Assembly: GCA_014896235.1 (NCBI GenBank)
Contig: JADBKU010000026.1
Coordinates: 1 to 44,854, forward strand
DNA: 44,854 nt
Direction of reading: 5' to 3'
Origin: a bacterium
GTDB taxonomy: Bacteria > Desulfobacterota > Binatia > Binatales > Binataceae
Shown piece by piece: positions 6,755-14,700 of this stretch. The notes below the pieces were generated by a model. That model was not told the origin of the DNA and searched no databases. It saw nothing but the letters and a program-made list of their open reading frames with translations. Within the stretch, counting starts at the first letter, position 1. Each line of letters starts with the position of its first letter. Position numbers and translations under genes: made by a program.

Positions 6755-9700
6755 CTAGCTCACCTCCTTGACCTTAAACATCTCCCCCTGCCGGTCGTCT
6801 ACCGAGACGGGGCGGGCGGAGATATGGTTGCTGATGCTTTCCAGCAGCGAGCGTTCTTCGGTGGCGGCGGGCGCCAGCTCGATCAGGGCCTGCAGGAGTT
6901 GATGAAACAGCGCGTTGCGGCGCAGCCCGCGCGCGTCGAGGTATTCGTCCACCCGCACCACGTCGCCCGCGCGCCACAGATGCATCAGGCGATGCGCCTG
7001 GTCGATCAGCGGCGCCGGCCTGCCTTCGCCGTCATAGCCCATGCTCTTTCTGATGCGCTTGTGCCACGGCCGCAGCCGCACCTTGCTGCCGCTGCCCTCT
7101 TCGACTTCCGCATCGGCGTTGGCGGACGGCTCTTCGTCTTCGTCAGGCTCCGCCTGGCCGCCGGTGCGCTGGAGGACTTCGTAGCGATCGGCCAAGTCGT
7201 GGTCGGAAAGGCCGCATGAGATCGCATAGAGGATGCAGGCGCCGATCGGCGCGTCGTCCATCCCGAAATCGTGGCGATGGAGCAGGTAATAGGTCGTCAC
7301 GTCGTCGAGACCGCTGACGGCGGTCGCCTCGCCGTTATGGCTCAGCACGCGGCCGACGACGAAATCGACGACGATGCGGCGCACGGCGCGCAGGAACTCC
7401 GAGACCTCCATCACTGCGCCCGGCTCATTCGCCTTCTTGACGACCGGATGCTTGCTGTAGGCCTCCAGCGCCGGGCCGGTCGCGGCCCATACGAAGTCGG
7501 GGCCGCGGATGCCGGCGTCCCAGTATTCGCGAAGGCGGGTGTAGATGTTTTCGCGCATCTCGTCGAGCACGCGATTGTCCCATCCGGGCCGGGCGGTCTC
7601 GGGCCGCTTGCGACATACCAGCCAGACGGACGACGCGAGCGCCGCGGAGGAAAGGGCGCGAGTGCGGTTGCCCATTTCGGTCTGGATTGGCCAACTCGCA
7701 TCGACCACGAATCCCGCGCGGATGATGGCGCTCACCAGCGTTTCCCACGCGTCGGGACTTTTGTTCGCGAAGACCACGACCATCCGGCCGTCGGCAACGA
7801 GCGCGCGGTCGCAGGCTTGAAAGGCGCGGAACATTCCGTCTTCGTAAGCCTTCTTTGATGCGGCCTTGTCGCCGCCGAACCGGCTCGAATCGTCGATCAG
7901 CTCGCCATCCTGCTTCTCGCTGCTCCACTTTGGCCCCAACGGCTCACGGAAAGCCTCGTCTATCTCGGGCGATAGTCCGTGAAGCGTCCGCCGCAGCCAT
8001 ACGTAAAAGAAGTCCATCAAGTCGGAATACGGAATCGCGTCGTAGTACGGAGGATCGGTGACGACAACCTCTGCTCCGCTGATTGGAAGCGAACACGCGG
8101 ACCCGAGTGCAGCGGCGCAGTTGCTATCGCTTGCTCGGGCGAGCATTGCATGCTCGGCACACCTGGCTACCCAGTCAACTGCACCAGTGTAGCCACCGGA
8201 GCCGGTTTCCAAGACGGCAGATTCTGCGAAGTCCCATACAATAGGAAGCGCAAAGCGCGCAAACGTGCCGCGAATAGTCTCGCGCGTCATCGTCCATGAA
8301 CAGACCGTGCTCGATCGGTTCGCGACGAAGTCGATTGAGGTGGCGAGATAACACGCTATCGCCTCTTCCCACAAGGTGTTGTGATCGTTCTTAGTCGCTT
8401 CGGCGACGGCAGCGCGGCTGTGCTTGACGAACGTGCCGAGGGCGAGGAGTTGGCGAGGCGTGAAGAGCTTGCTCCAGCGATCGAAGCCATAGCCGTCTAC
8501 TGAGAACGCGCGTGCCGCGCCGCTTCCGCCTTTCGGCGTCGGCTCGTCCGGTATTCCGAACGGAATCTCGGCGAACACCCGCTCAACTTCGTGTTCCGCT
8601 TCGGCCGCAAGCCGGATTTCCTCGTCGATAGGCAGCCGGTACTCCTTGCCGCCGGGACCATCGACCACCACCGCCGTCATGATCGCGCCGAGCCGTCCGG
8701 CTTTCCCTTCGAGACGGATATCCTCCATCGTCATCGACGGCAGCCCGCAGCATACGCAGGTCGCCCCCGCGCGCGACATCGTGCCCGCGCCGAGCTTCCT
8801 GTCGTACTCGCGCCGCTGCGCCCCGTTGCCGCCCTGGGTCGCCGCCTCCTTGCCGCTCAGGATGGTGAATACGGGGCCGGTCCGGTCGGCGTTCGGCTCA
8901 ACCTTGAGCAGCACGCGCTTGTTGTCCTTCTTGCAGAGCCACTTGGTTTTGAGCAGCGGAATCGTCGCCCGGCAGTTCTTGCATTTGACCGTCCGCGCCC
9001 AGAGATAGGCGACGGTCGGTTTGCCGTCGATCGTGGGATAGAAGCGTTCGAGGTCGGCGCGCGCCCGCGCGAGCACCCATCGCCCCCACGCCCGCACGTG
9101 CCACGCGAGGTCCGCCTCTAGGCTCACTCCGCCGTCGAAACCGAAGCTGCCGCTTTGTCCGGACTTGGCGTTCGCGGGATTTTCAGCGGCGGGGTCATCG
9201 CCGAGTCCGAGGCGCTCCAGTTGGGTGCGCAGCGTCGCGCCCTTGAGTCCCTGCGCCTTCAGGAACGCCTCCATGAACTCGCGGTCGCGGAGCACGAATT
9301 CCGGCAGCGGGCGAGTCTTTCCGGCGAGCTTCTGCGGATATTCGAGCGTGCACTTTAGGATGAACCATGCGACCGGGTTGATATCGATCGCGGTGACTTC
9401 GCATCCAAGGCGCATCGCTTCGAGCGGGATTGCGCCGCCCCCGGCGAACGGGTCGAGCACGCGCGGGGCGCGACCGCCGTAGGCTTTGCGGATTTCGTCG
9501 CGGAAGAACTGCAGGTCGGGACCGGATTCGCGTCCCCAATGGAGGATGCCGCCGACGGTCTCCTCGCGCTCTACTTCGACGCGCTTGCCGGCGACGTTTT
9601 TCTTTTCGACTTTCGGGACGACGCGCCCGCCGATGCGCTCGATGAGCCTGCGCCGCTCTTCAGGGTCGCCGGGATCGGGCAGCAGCGTCGCGATCAGCGC

Positions 9701-9847
9701 GGCGCGGCACGCGGCAAGCGGCCTCCGCGCGGGCCAGATATGCAGCGTCGAGATATGCCCATGCCGGACGTTCTTCTCATGCACGGAATCCAGCGACGCC
9801 TGCTTCAGCGGAAAAGCGCGTTCGATAAGTCTGGGTCGATCACTCAT
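6755..9847 (-). CDS. DUF1156 zinc-ribbon adenine-specific DNA methyltransferase (COG1743)
   Basis: 1030 residues. DUF1156 at residues 7-60 (LIERAFPL, KNVRHGHISTLHIWPARRPL); SAM-binding motif I DPFAGGG at 132-138 followed by VTAIDINP; zinc-ribbon cysteines CKNC 289-292, C305 and CVCC 364-367; catalytic motif IV DPPYYD at 598-603, so N6-adenine (or N4-cytosine) methylation is expected. The C-terminal half has an acidic linker near 880-905 (EPDEDEEP) and a helical end. COG1743 enzymes occur with DUF499 ATPases and SNF2 helicases in predicted defence loci, where the methyltransferase would mark self DNA. It is downstream of the DUF559 gene and a palindromic repeat, and coupled to the 241-residue gene. 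All key residues are present. Confidence 0.93.
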   Translation of the reverse strand: MSDRPRLIERAFPLKQASLDSVHEKNVRHGHISTLHIWPARRPLAACRAALIATLLPDPGDPEERRRLIERIGGRVVPKVEKKNVAGKRVEVEREETVGGILHWGRESGPDLQFFRDEIRKAYGGRAPRVLDPFAGGGAIPLEAMRLGCEVTAIDINPVAWFILKCTLEYPQKLAGKTRPLPEFVLRDREFMEAFLKAQGLKGATLRTQLERLGLGDDPAAENPANAKSGQSGSFGFDGGVSLEADLAWHVRAWGRWVLARARADLERFYPTIDGKPTVAYLWARTVKCKNCRATIPLLKTKWLCKKDNKRVLLKVEPNADRTGPVFTILSGKEAATQGGNGAQRREYDRKLGAGTMSRAGATCVCCGLPSMTMEDIRLEGKAGRLGAIMTAVVVDGPGGKEYRLPIDEEIRLAAEAEHEVERVFAEIPFGIPDEPTPKGGSGAARAFSVDGYGFDRWSKLFTPRQLLALGTFVKHSRAAVAEATKNDHNTLWEEAIACYLATSIDFVANRSSTVCSWTMTRETIRGTFARFALPIVWDFAESAVLETGSGGYTGAVDWVARCAEHAMLARASDSNCAAALGSACSLPISGAEVVVTDPPYYDAIPYSDLMDFFYVWLRRTLHGLSPEIDEAFREPLGPKWSSEKQDGELIDDSSRFGGDKAASKKAYEDGMFRAFQACDRALVADGRMVVVFANKSPDAWETLVSAIIRAGFVVDASWPIQTEMGNRTRALSSAALASSVWLVCRKRPETARPGWDNRVLDEMRENIYTRLREYWDAGIRGPDFVWAATGPALEAYSKHPVVKKANEPGAVMEVSEFLRAVRRIVVDFVVGRVLSHNGEATAVSGLDDVTTYYLLHRHDFGMDDAPIGACILYAISCGLSDHDLADRYEVLQRTGGQAEPDEDEEPSANADAEVEEGSGSKVRLRPWHKRIRKSMGYDGEGRPAPLIDQAHRLMHLWRAGDVVRVDEYLDARGLRRNALFHQLLQALIELAPAATEERSLLESISNHISARPVSVDDRQGEMFKVKEVS
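6759..6769 (-). promoter_or_regulatory. Strong Shine-Dalgarno inside methyltransferase 3' end
   Basis: AAGGAGGTGAG on the minus strand encodes the last codons of the methyltransferase (KEVS) and sits about seven bases before the TTG start at 6752. It decides that start and indicates coupled, high-level translation of the 241-residue protein. Confidence 0.75.
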
Positions 9848-9871
9848 TGCCAGATGCTTCGCCTTCTGGCG

Positions 9872-9916
9872 CCTCTCCCTGTCGGGAGAGGTCGGCGCGA
9901 AGCGCCGGGTGAGGGA
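9872..9916 (+). repeat. Palindromic interspersed repeat, copy 1 (flanks DUF559 gene)
   Basis: 45 bp beginning CCTCTCCCTGTCGGGAGAGG and ending GGGTGAGGGA. Near-identical to the reverse complement of 10293-10337. This CTCTCCC...GGGAGAGG...GGTGAGGG type is a common REP-like repeat in GC-rich proteobacteria. It lies between the DUF559 and methyltransferase genes. Confidence 0.8.
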
Positions 9917-9918
9917 CC

Positions 9919-10287
9919 TCAGACAAGTTTCGCGATTCGCTCCAGTACGCCATCAATGTTTTCCATCACTTCATTATTCCAAAAACGCACCACCCGGTAC
10001 CCGCAACTCTCCAGGTATGCGCTGCGGACTTCGTCGGCCTGTGGCTGCTCATCGCGGTCGTGACCTCCGCCGTCCAGCTCGATTATCAGTTTGCCTTCGA
10101 CGCAAGAAAAATCCGCTATGTAGGGTCCGATTGGATGCTGGCGGCGGAACTTCGCGCCCTTCAGTTGGCGACTGCGCAGATGCGCCCACAGCTTGCGCTC
10201 CGCGTCGGTGCTCGCGCGGCGCAAGCTTCGCGCGCGGTCGCGGGCGAGTGGCGGAGCCGACGGTTCAACGAAGCAGGCATTTTTCAT
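9919..10287 (-). CDS. DUF559 (Vsr/PD-(D/E)XK-like) endonuclease domain protein
   Basis: 122 residues. The family core is complete: LRRASTDAERKLWAHLRSRQ, then KFRRQHPIGPYIADF, KLIIELDGGGH (about residues 86-96) and the strand YRVVRFWNNEVM. The Asp of ADF, the E-x-D of IELDG and the His are the predicted metal-binding set of this Vsr-related nuclease fold. The gene sits exactly between two inverted copies of a 45-bp palindromic repeat (9872-9916, 10293-10337), with its stop 2 bp from one repeat and its start 5 bp from the other. It looks like a repeat-borne unit dropped into the cassette. Biological role of the family is not established. Confidence 0.88.
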   Translation of the reverse strand: MKNACFVEPSAPPLARDRARSLRRASTDAERKLWAHLRSRQLKGAKFRRQHPIGPYIADFSCVEGKLIIELDGGGHDRDEQPQADEVRSAYLESCGYRVVRFWNNEVMENIDGVLERIAKLV

Positions 10288-10292
10288 TTCGG

Positions 10293-10337
10293 TCCCTCAC
10301 CCGCGCCTGCGGCGCGGCCTCTCCCGATCGGGAGAGG
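10293..10337 (-). repeat. Palindromic interspersed repeat, copy 2 (inverted)
   Basis: Reverse complement starts CCTCTCCCGATCGGGAGAGG and ends GGGTGAGGGA, matching copy 1 except in the central GC-rich arm. Together the copies bracket the DUF559 gene as an inverted-repeat-bounded unit of about 466 bp. Confidence 0.8.
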
Positions 10338-10392
10338 GAAACGATGCAACGCCCGCAAACTGGGGAAAGCGCATTCCATGAGTCTGGGCTGA

Positions 10393-11097
10393 TCAACCAT
10401 CTGTTGTTTTCCGCCTCAGCGAGTCGCGGGGCACCTCAAGCATCCAATCACTGTCAAAAGATATCCGCGTCGCCAGCACGAAGAATCGCATGGTGGAATA
10501 GAACTCCATGAACCAGCACGACTGCTCCTGATCCTCGACGGGCACTCCGCATGCGTACCTGAATGCCGCATCTCCGATTTGGTGGCGTTGGCAGCGTGCG
10601 AGAATTTCCTCGAGGCCGTTGAAACCCCTCACCATTCCGGCGCGAATCGCAATTCCATCAGTGGGTATTGTTCTCTGATGATGCCACCACAAGCCCAGCA
10701 CGATCCGCGCAGCGATGCGCGCCACGCGTTTCGCGTCGAACGAAATGGCCACGCTGTTTCCGATCCAGAGGCCAGCTTGTGTCTTGAGTTCGATTGGCAA
10801 ACTGGAGTTGCGGAGCATATTCCGAATGGGCCCGGCATTTTTCGAGCCGATAATCTTGCGATTCCAGAGCCCGCGAGCAGTTGGATCGCCATACGCATTC
10901 GCATTGGAAACGAGAAAGGTCCGAAAATACTCGTCATCCAGCTTGAACGCGCTGTTACAGGCGTCGCACGCAGGCACTGTCACAAGATCGACCGGCTTCG
11001 GATCTGGGAAAATGCTTTCCGGGGGGACGTGGTCCCGCGTGATCGGCCCACTATCGCCGCAATAGATGCAAACGCCAGATTTACGCTTCTTTGCCAA
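10393..11097 (-). CDS. HNH-type endonuclease-like protein
   Basis: 234 residues. N-terminal zinc-finger HNH: CIYCG (residues 10-14), TRDHVPPESIF with the central His, and CDACNSAFKLDDEYFR carrying the second Cys pair and the Asn. The remaining 170 residues hold no known motif; segments such as RIAARIVLGLWWHHQR are helical. HNH proteins cut DNA with a single metal ion and are frequent effectors in restriction and abortive systems. It is on the same strand as the helicase and methyltransferase and divergent from vapBC (68-bp gap). Whether it belongs to the cassette or is an independent cargo gene cannot be decided from sequence alone. Confidence 0.8.
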   Translation of the reverse strand: MAKKRKSGVCIYCGDSGPITRDHVPPESIFPDPKPVDLVTVPACDACNSAFKLDDEYFRTFLVSNANAYGDPTARGLWNRKIIGSKNAGPIRNMLRNSSLPIELKTQAGLWIGNSVAISFDAKRVARIAARIVLGLWWHHQRTIPTDGIAIRAGMVRGFNGLEEILARCQRHQIGDAAFRYACGVPVEDQEQSCWFMEFYSTMRFFVLATRISFDSDWMLEVPRDSLRRKTTDG

Positions 11098-11122
11098 TGA
11101 AGATCAACCGTCGAGAGTTGCG

Positions 11123-11152
11123 ATGTGTATGATGAAGGCCTAGCATACACAT
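11123..11152 (+). promoter_or_regulatory. Palindromic operator candidate upstream of vapBC
   Basis: Perfect 9-bp inverted repeat ATGTGTATG / CATACACAT separated by 12 bp, centred 28 bp before the vapB start. VapBC complexes usually bind such palindromes to autorepress. SD AGGTGAG follows at about 11154-11160. Confidence 0.6.
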
Positions 11153-11165
11153 CAGGTGAGTCGCG

Positions 11166-11372
11166 ATGCGGACCAATATCGTGATTGACGACGACTTGAT
11201 GAAGCGCGCGATGCGCGCGTCAGGCGCGAGAACCAAACGGGAGGCGGTCGAAGCCGGGTTGCGACTGCTGGTCGATATCAGGCAGCAGTCGAAGATGCGC
11301 GAGTTGCGCGGCAAGCTCCGCTGGGAGGGCGACTTGAAGGCGATGCGGCGGAGCCGCTTCATCGGCGAATGA
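11166..11372 (+). CDS. vapB: VapB-type antitoxin
   Basis: 68 residues: RTNIVIDDDLMKRAMRASGA and KREAVEAGLRLLVDIRQQS form the ribbon-helix-helix (DUF2191/VapB) fold. The C-terminal KLRWEGDLKAMRRSRF is the toxin-binding tail typical of this group. ATG with AGGTGAG six bases upstream; the stop overlaps vapC by four bases (ATGA). Confidence 0.88.
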   Translation: MRTNIVIDDDLMKRAMRASGARTKREAVEAGLRLLVDIRQQSKMRELRGKLRWEGDLKAMRRSRFIGE

Positions 11373-11764
11373 TCCTGGTCGATTCCTCCGTCTGGATCGA
11401 CTACTTCAATGGAGCGGCCAGCGCCGAGACCGATCTGCTCGATCGTCTGATGGACTCGGGACGGCTGCTGGTCGGGGATTTGATCCTTACGGAAGTCCTG
11501 CAGGGATTCCGCTCCGAGCGCGGCGCGGCCCGCGCGCTTGCGCGCTTCCGGGCGTTCGAATGCGCGTCGATGGTGGATCGCGAAATCGCGATCGGCGCGG
11601 CGCGGAATTACCGGCTCCTGCGGCGAAGGGGCGTCACCATCCGCGCGACGATCGATACCCTGATCGCGACCTTCTGCATCCGGCACGGCCATTCCCTGCT
11701 TCATTGCGACCGCGATTTCGACCCGTTCGAGCGCCATCTCGGCCTGCGTGTGATAAAGGGCTGA
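11369..11764 (+). CDS. vapC: VapC PIN-domain RNase toxin
   Basis: 131 residues. PIN residues: D5 in ILVDSSVWIDYF, Glu in LTEVLQGF (about 48), Asp in ATIDTLIATFC (about 97) and the CDRDFDPFE cluster near 115-123. VapC toxins cleave tRNA or rRNA and are held by VapB. All acidic positions are intact. The gene ends 9 bp from the convergent stop of the helicase, so the pair sits in the middle of the cassette on the opposite strand. Confidence 0.92.
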   Translation: MILVDSSVWIDYFNGAASAETDLLDRLMDSGRLLVGDLILTEVLQGFRSERGAARALARFRAFECASMVDREIAIGAARNYRLLRRRGVTIRATIDTLIATFCIRHGHSLLHCDRDFDPFERHLGLRVIKG

Positions 11765-11773
11765 CGGCATGGC

Positions 11774-14700
11774 TCAAACGGCGCTGGCCGCCCTGAAGAT
11801 CTCGGTTTCATCGATGGTCACGCCGCCCTTGGCGGTCGCGACGAGCTTGTAGAAGGGATCCTGCACGCGCATCAGGCGCGGGTTCGGGGCGCCGCAGTCG
11901 TAAACGACGTAGAGCCAGTAACGGTCGCGCAGGTTGCAGGCCCGGCTCCATTCGTTCTCGGTAAGTTCGATATCCCCGACGCCGGCGCGGCCTTTGACCT
12001 CGATCGCGCGCTCCTCGAACACGGTCGATTTAGCGCTGGTCGCGCCGAAGGCCGGACGATTCGAGAGAATGTCGAAGCCGGGGTTGTCGGTTAGGCCAGC
12101 CGCGCGGGCGAGCGGCGGCGTCGATACGTCGCGCGGCGTCCATCCCTGCTGGCGCTCGTATTCGGCGGCGATCCTGACCGCGACCTTCTCGATCTCGGCG
12201 TCGTGGCGCCTTTTGTCTTCCGAGTCGGACGACGGAACAACGAGCGCATGGGCCAGGAATTCGATCTCGCGCGGCTTGACGAGTTCCGGTTCATGCCGGA
12301 GCGCGGCGAGCGCCCGCTGCTTCAGGTCTTCAAGCGAGCGCTGGCGATTTTTGATCCGCTCAAGCTCGGCCGCCGCGCGGGTATCGCCTTCGCGCGCCCG
12401 GTTGGCTGTGATTACGCGCTGGGCGAGCAGCGCGTCCTCCTCGTAACGGTAGCCCGCTTCGATAAAGCGTTCGCGCTCGGGAAGGCTGGCCAGCATCGCG
12501 GCGCGATGACGCTCGGCAAGAGGCGCGGCGATCTGTTCATGCGCGACGCGGACGGCAAGTTCGATCGCGGCCGGCGCTTGAGCCGCGAGCGGGCGCACGA
12601 CGAGCGGGATTCCACCCGGACCGCCGCGCAGCAACAGCAGGTGCTCGACCGGGCATTCCTCGATCCGGCCGGCGCTATCCTGCCGCAATCCAACCAGCCG
12701 GTATTCGATCGGTTCTTCGGCGGAGAGCGCGTCGTAACCGGGATCGGCCTTGCGGACGATACGCAGCAGGCCGAGATGGAAGAAGTACGGAGCCTCGGCG
12801 GTAGGATCGATAAAGACCGCGCCGCGAAGCGCATCCCGCGAGAAGCGCGAGACAACGGCCTCTCGAATCGTGTCGAAGAAAAGCTCGCCGGGATGAAGGA
12901 ACATCGTCGCGGTTGAATCGCCGGGGTTGTGGAGCATGAAGCGGTTGCGGCTCTCCGGCGGGTAGTCCTCCAGAATCGGCCAGAAGGGTTCGAGCGCGCG
13001 CGGACGCGCCTCGGCGAACGAGAACACGCCGTCGAGGTCGCCCTCGATGCGCAGCCCGAGCAGCGGCGCGGCTCTCTCGATGAAGCTTCGTACGTAACCG
13101 GGCAGCAGGCGGCGAAGCTGCTCCCGCGCGACGATCGCGCGCTCGGCGTCGAGCCGCGCGGCGACTTCGCCGCCGTCGCCGTAGAGCTTGCGCTCCCACT
13201 CCGCGAAGGCCTCGACCTGCTCGGACGTGAGCTTGCCCGCTATTTCGGTAGCGCTTTCAGTCGCGCCCCGATCGGTGACCGACCTTTCGAGGTAGTCCTT
13301 GAGGCTGACTCCCTCAAACAGCCGGCCGATCACATCGAAGACCTTGTCGGAGTTGAGCTCCTTGCGGATTTTTTCGAGCTTGTCGAGGAGAGTCTTGAGC
13401 ACCCGGCCCTCGCGGGTGCGGCCGGCAACCAGATTGATGATGCGCACCTCGTGGGTCTGTTTGTAGCGATGGATTCGGCCCATCCGCTGCTCAAGCCGGG
13501 CGGGATTCCATGGGATGTCGTAATTGACCATCAGCCAACAGGCGCGCTGCAGGTTGATGCCTTCGGCGGCGGCGTCGGTGCAGATCATATATGCCGCGCC
13601 GCCGTCAGCGGTTGGCTGGTTGAAGAAAGCGACCTGCTCCTGGCGCTCCAGGTAGTCCATCGCGCCGTGAATCCGGGCGACGCGGCCGGCAAAGCCCATC
13701 GCTTCGAGACTCTGGACGATGAAATCCAGGGTGTCGCGATGCTCGGTGAAGACGAGGAACTTTTCGTCGCGCCATCGCGGGTCGCGAATTACTTCGCGAA
13801 GTTTCGCGAACTTGGAGTCCTCGCCGCGCTCATAGACCTTGCGCGCGAGAGCTAGCAGATCGCGGACCTGGTTGCGCTCGGTCTCAAGCTCGCCGAGTGT
13901 GGCGCCGACGACTCCAGCCATCGCGGCCAGTTCGGCGCCCTCGTTCTCTTCAAGGCCGCCTTCGGCCTCTTCTTCGTCGGCGGTTTTGTCATCTTCGATA
14001 TCGCGGACGCGGAGGCGTTGCTGGAGCGACGTAAGCTGTTCGGTAGTGAGGCGGCCCGAGCGGACCTCCTCGATGAGGCCGTCGAGCTTTGCGAGCCGCC
14101 GCTCGAACGATCGCATCAGGGCGTAGGTCGAGCTGGCGAGCCGGCGCTGAAAGACGCTCATGGCAAGCCGGGCGGCAGAGCGATTCAAAATGCGGGCGCG
14201 ATTGTAGTATTCGCGCATGTAATCGGTCGTGCGATCGTAAAGCGCCTGCTCGCTCACCTCGCCCTGGGAAAGCTCGTAGCTCAGCGTGTCCGAATTGCGC
14301 GGAGGAAAGATGCGCGAGCCGTCGAAGCGGACCATCTCCTCCTTGGTGCGGCGGATGAAATGCTGGCGGCGCGACTCGGGCGGATACGCGTCGAAAGCCT
14401 CCTTGGTCGAAAGCGCCTCGGGTTCGAGCAGCCGCCAGAGACAGTAGTAGGGGAAATCCTTGCCCATGTGCGGCGTGGCGGTGAGCAACAACAGGTGGCG
14501 ACAGCTCCATGGCAACTGGTAGGCAGGATCGACGCCATGAACGCCGGCGAGCGCCTCGGCGAGCTTGTAGCGATCGGTCCGGCGAAGCGTGAAGCCGTCC
14601 TCCAGGCGCGCTGAGAGCTTGTGCGCCTCGTCGAAGATCGCGAGGTCATAGGGCGCGACGTCGGGCGCGCGCAATCGCGCAAGCATTCGCTCTCCAGTCA

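Noticed and set aside
9919..10337. REP repeats as a CRISPR or transposon inverted-terminal pair with transposase
   Set aside because: There are only two copies and the enclosed gene is a DUF559 nuclease, not a transposase; listed instead as a repeat-bracketed unit.
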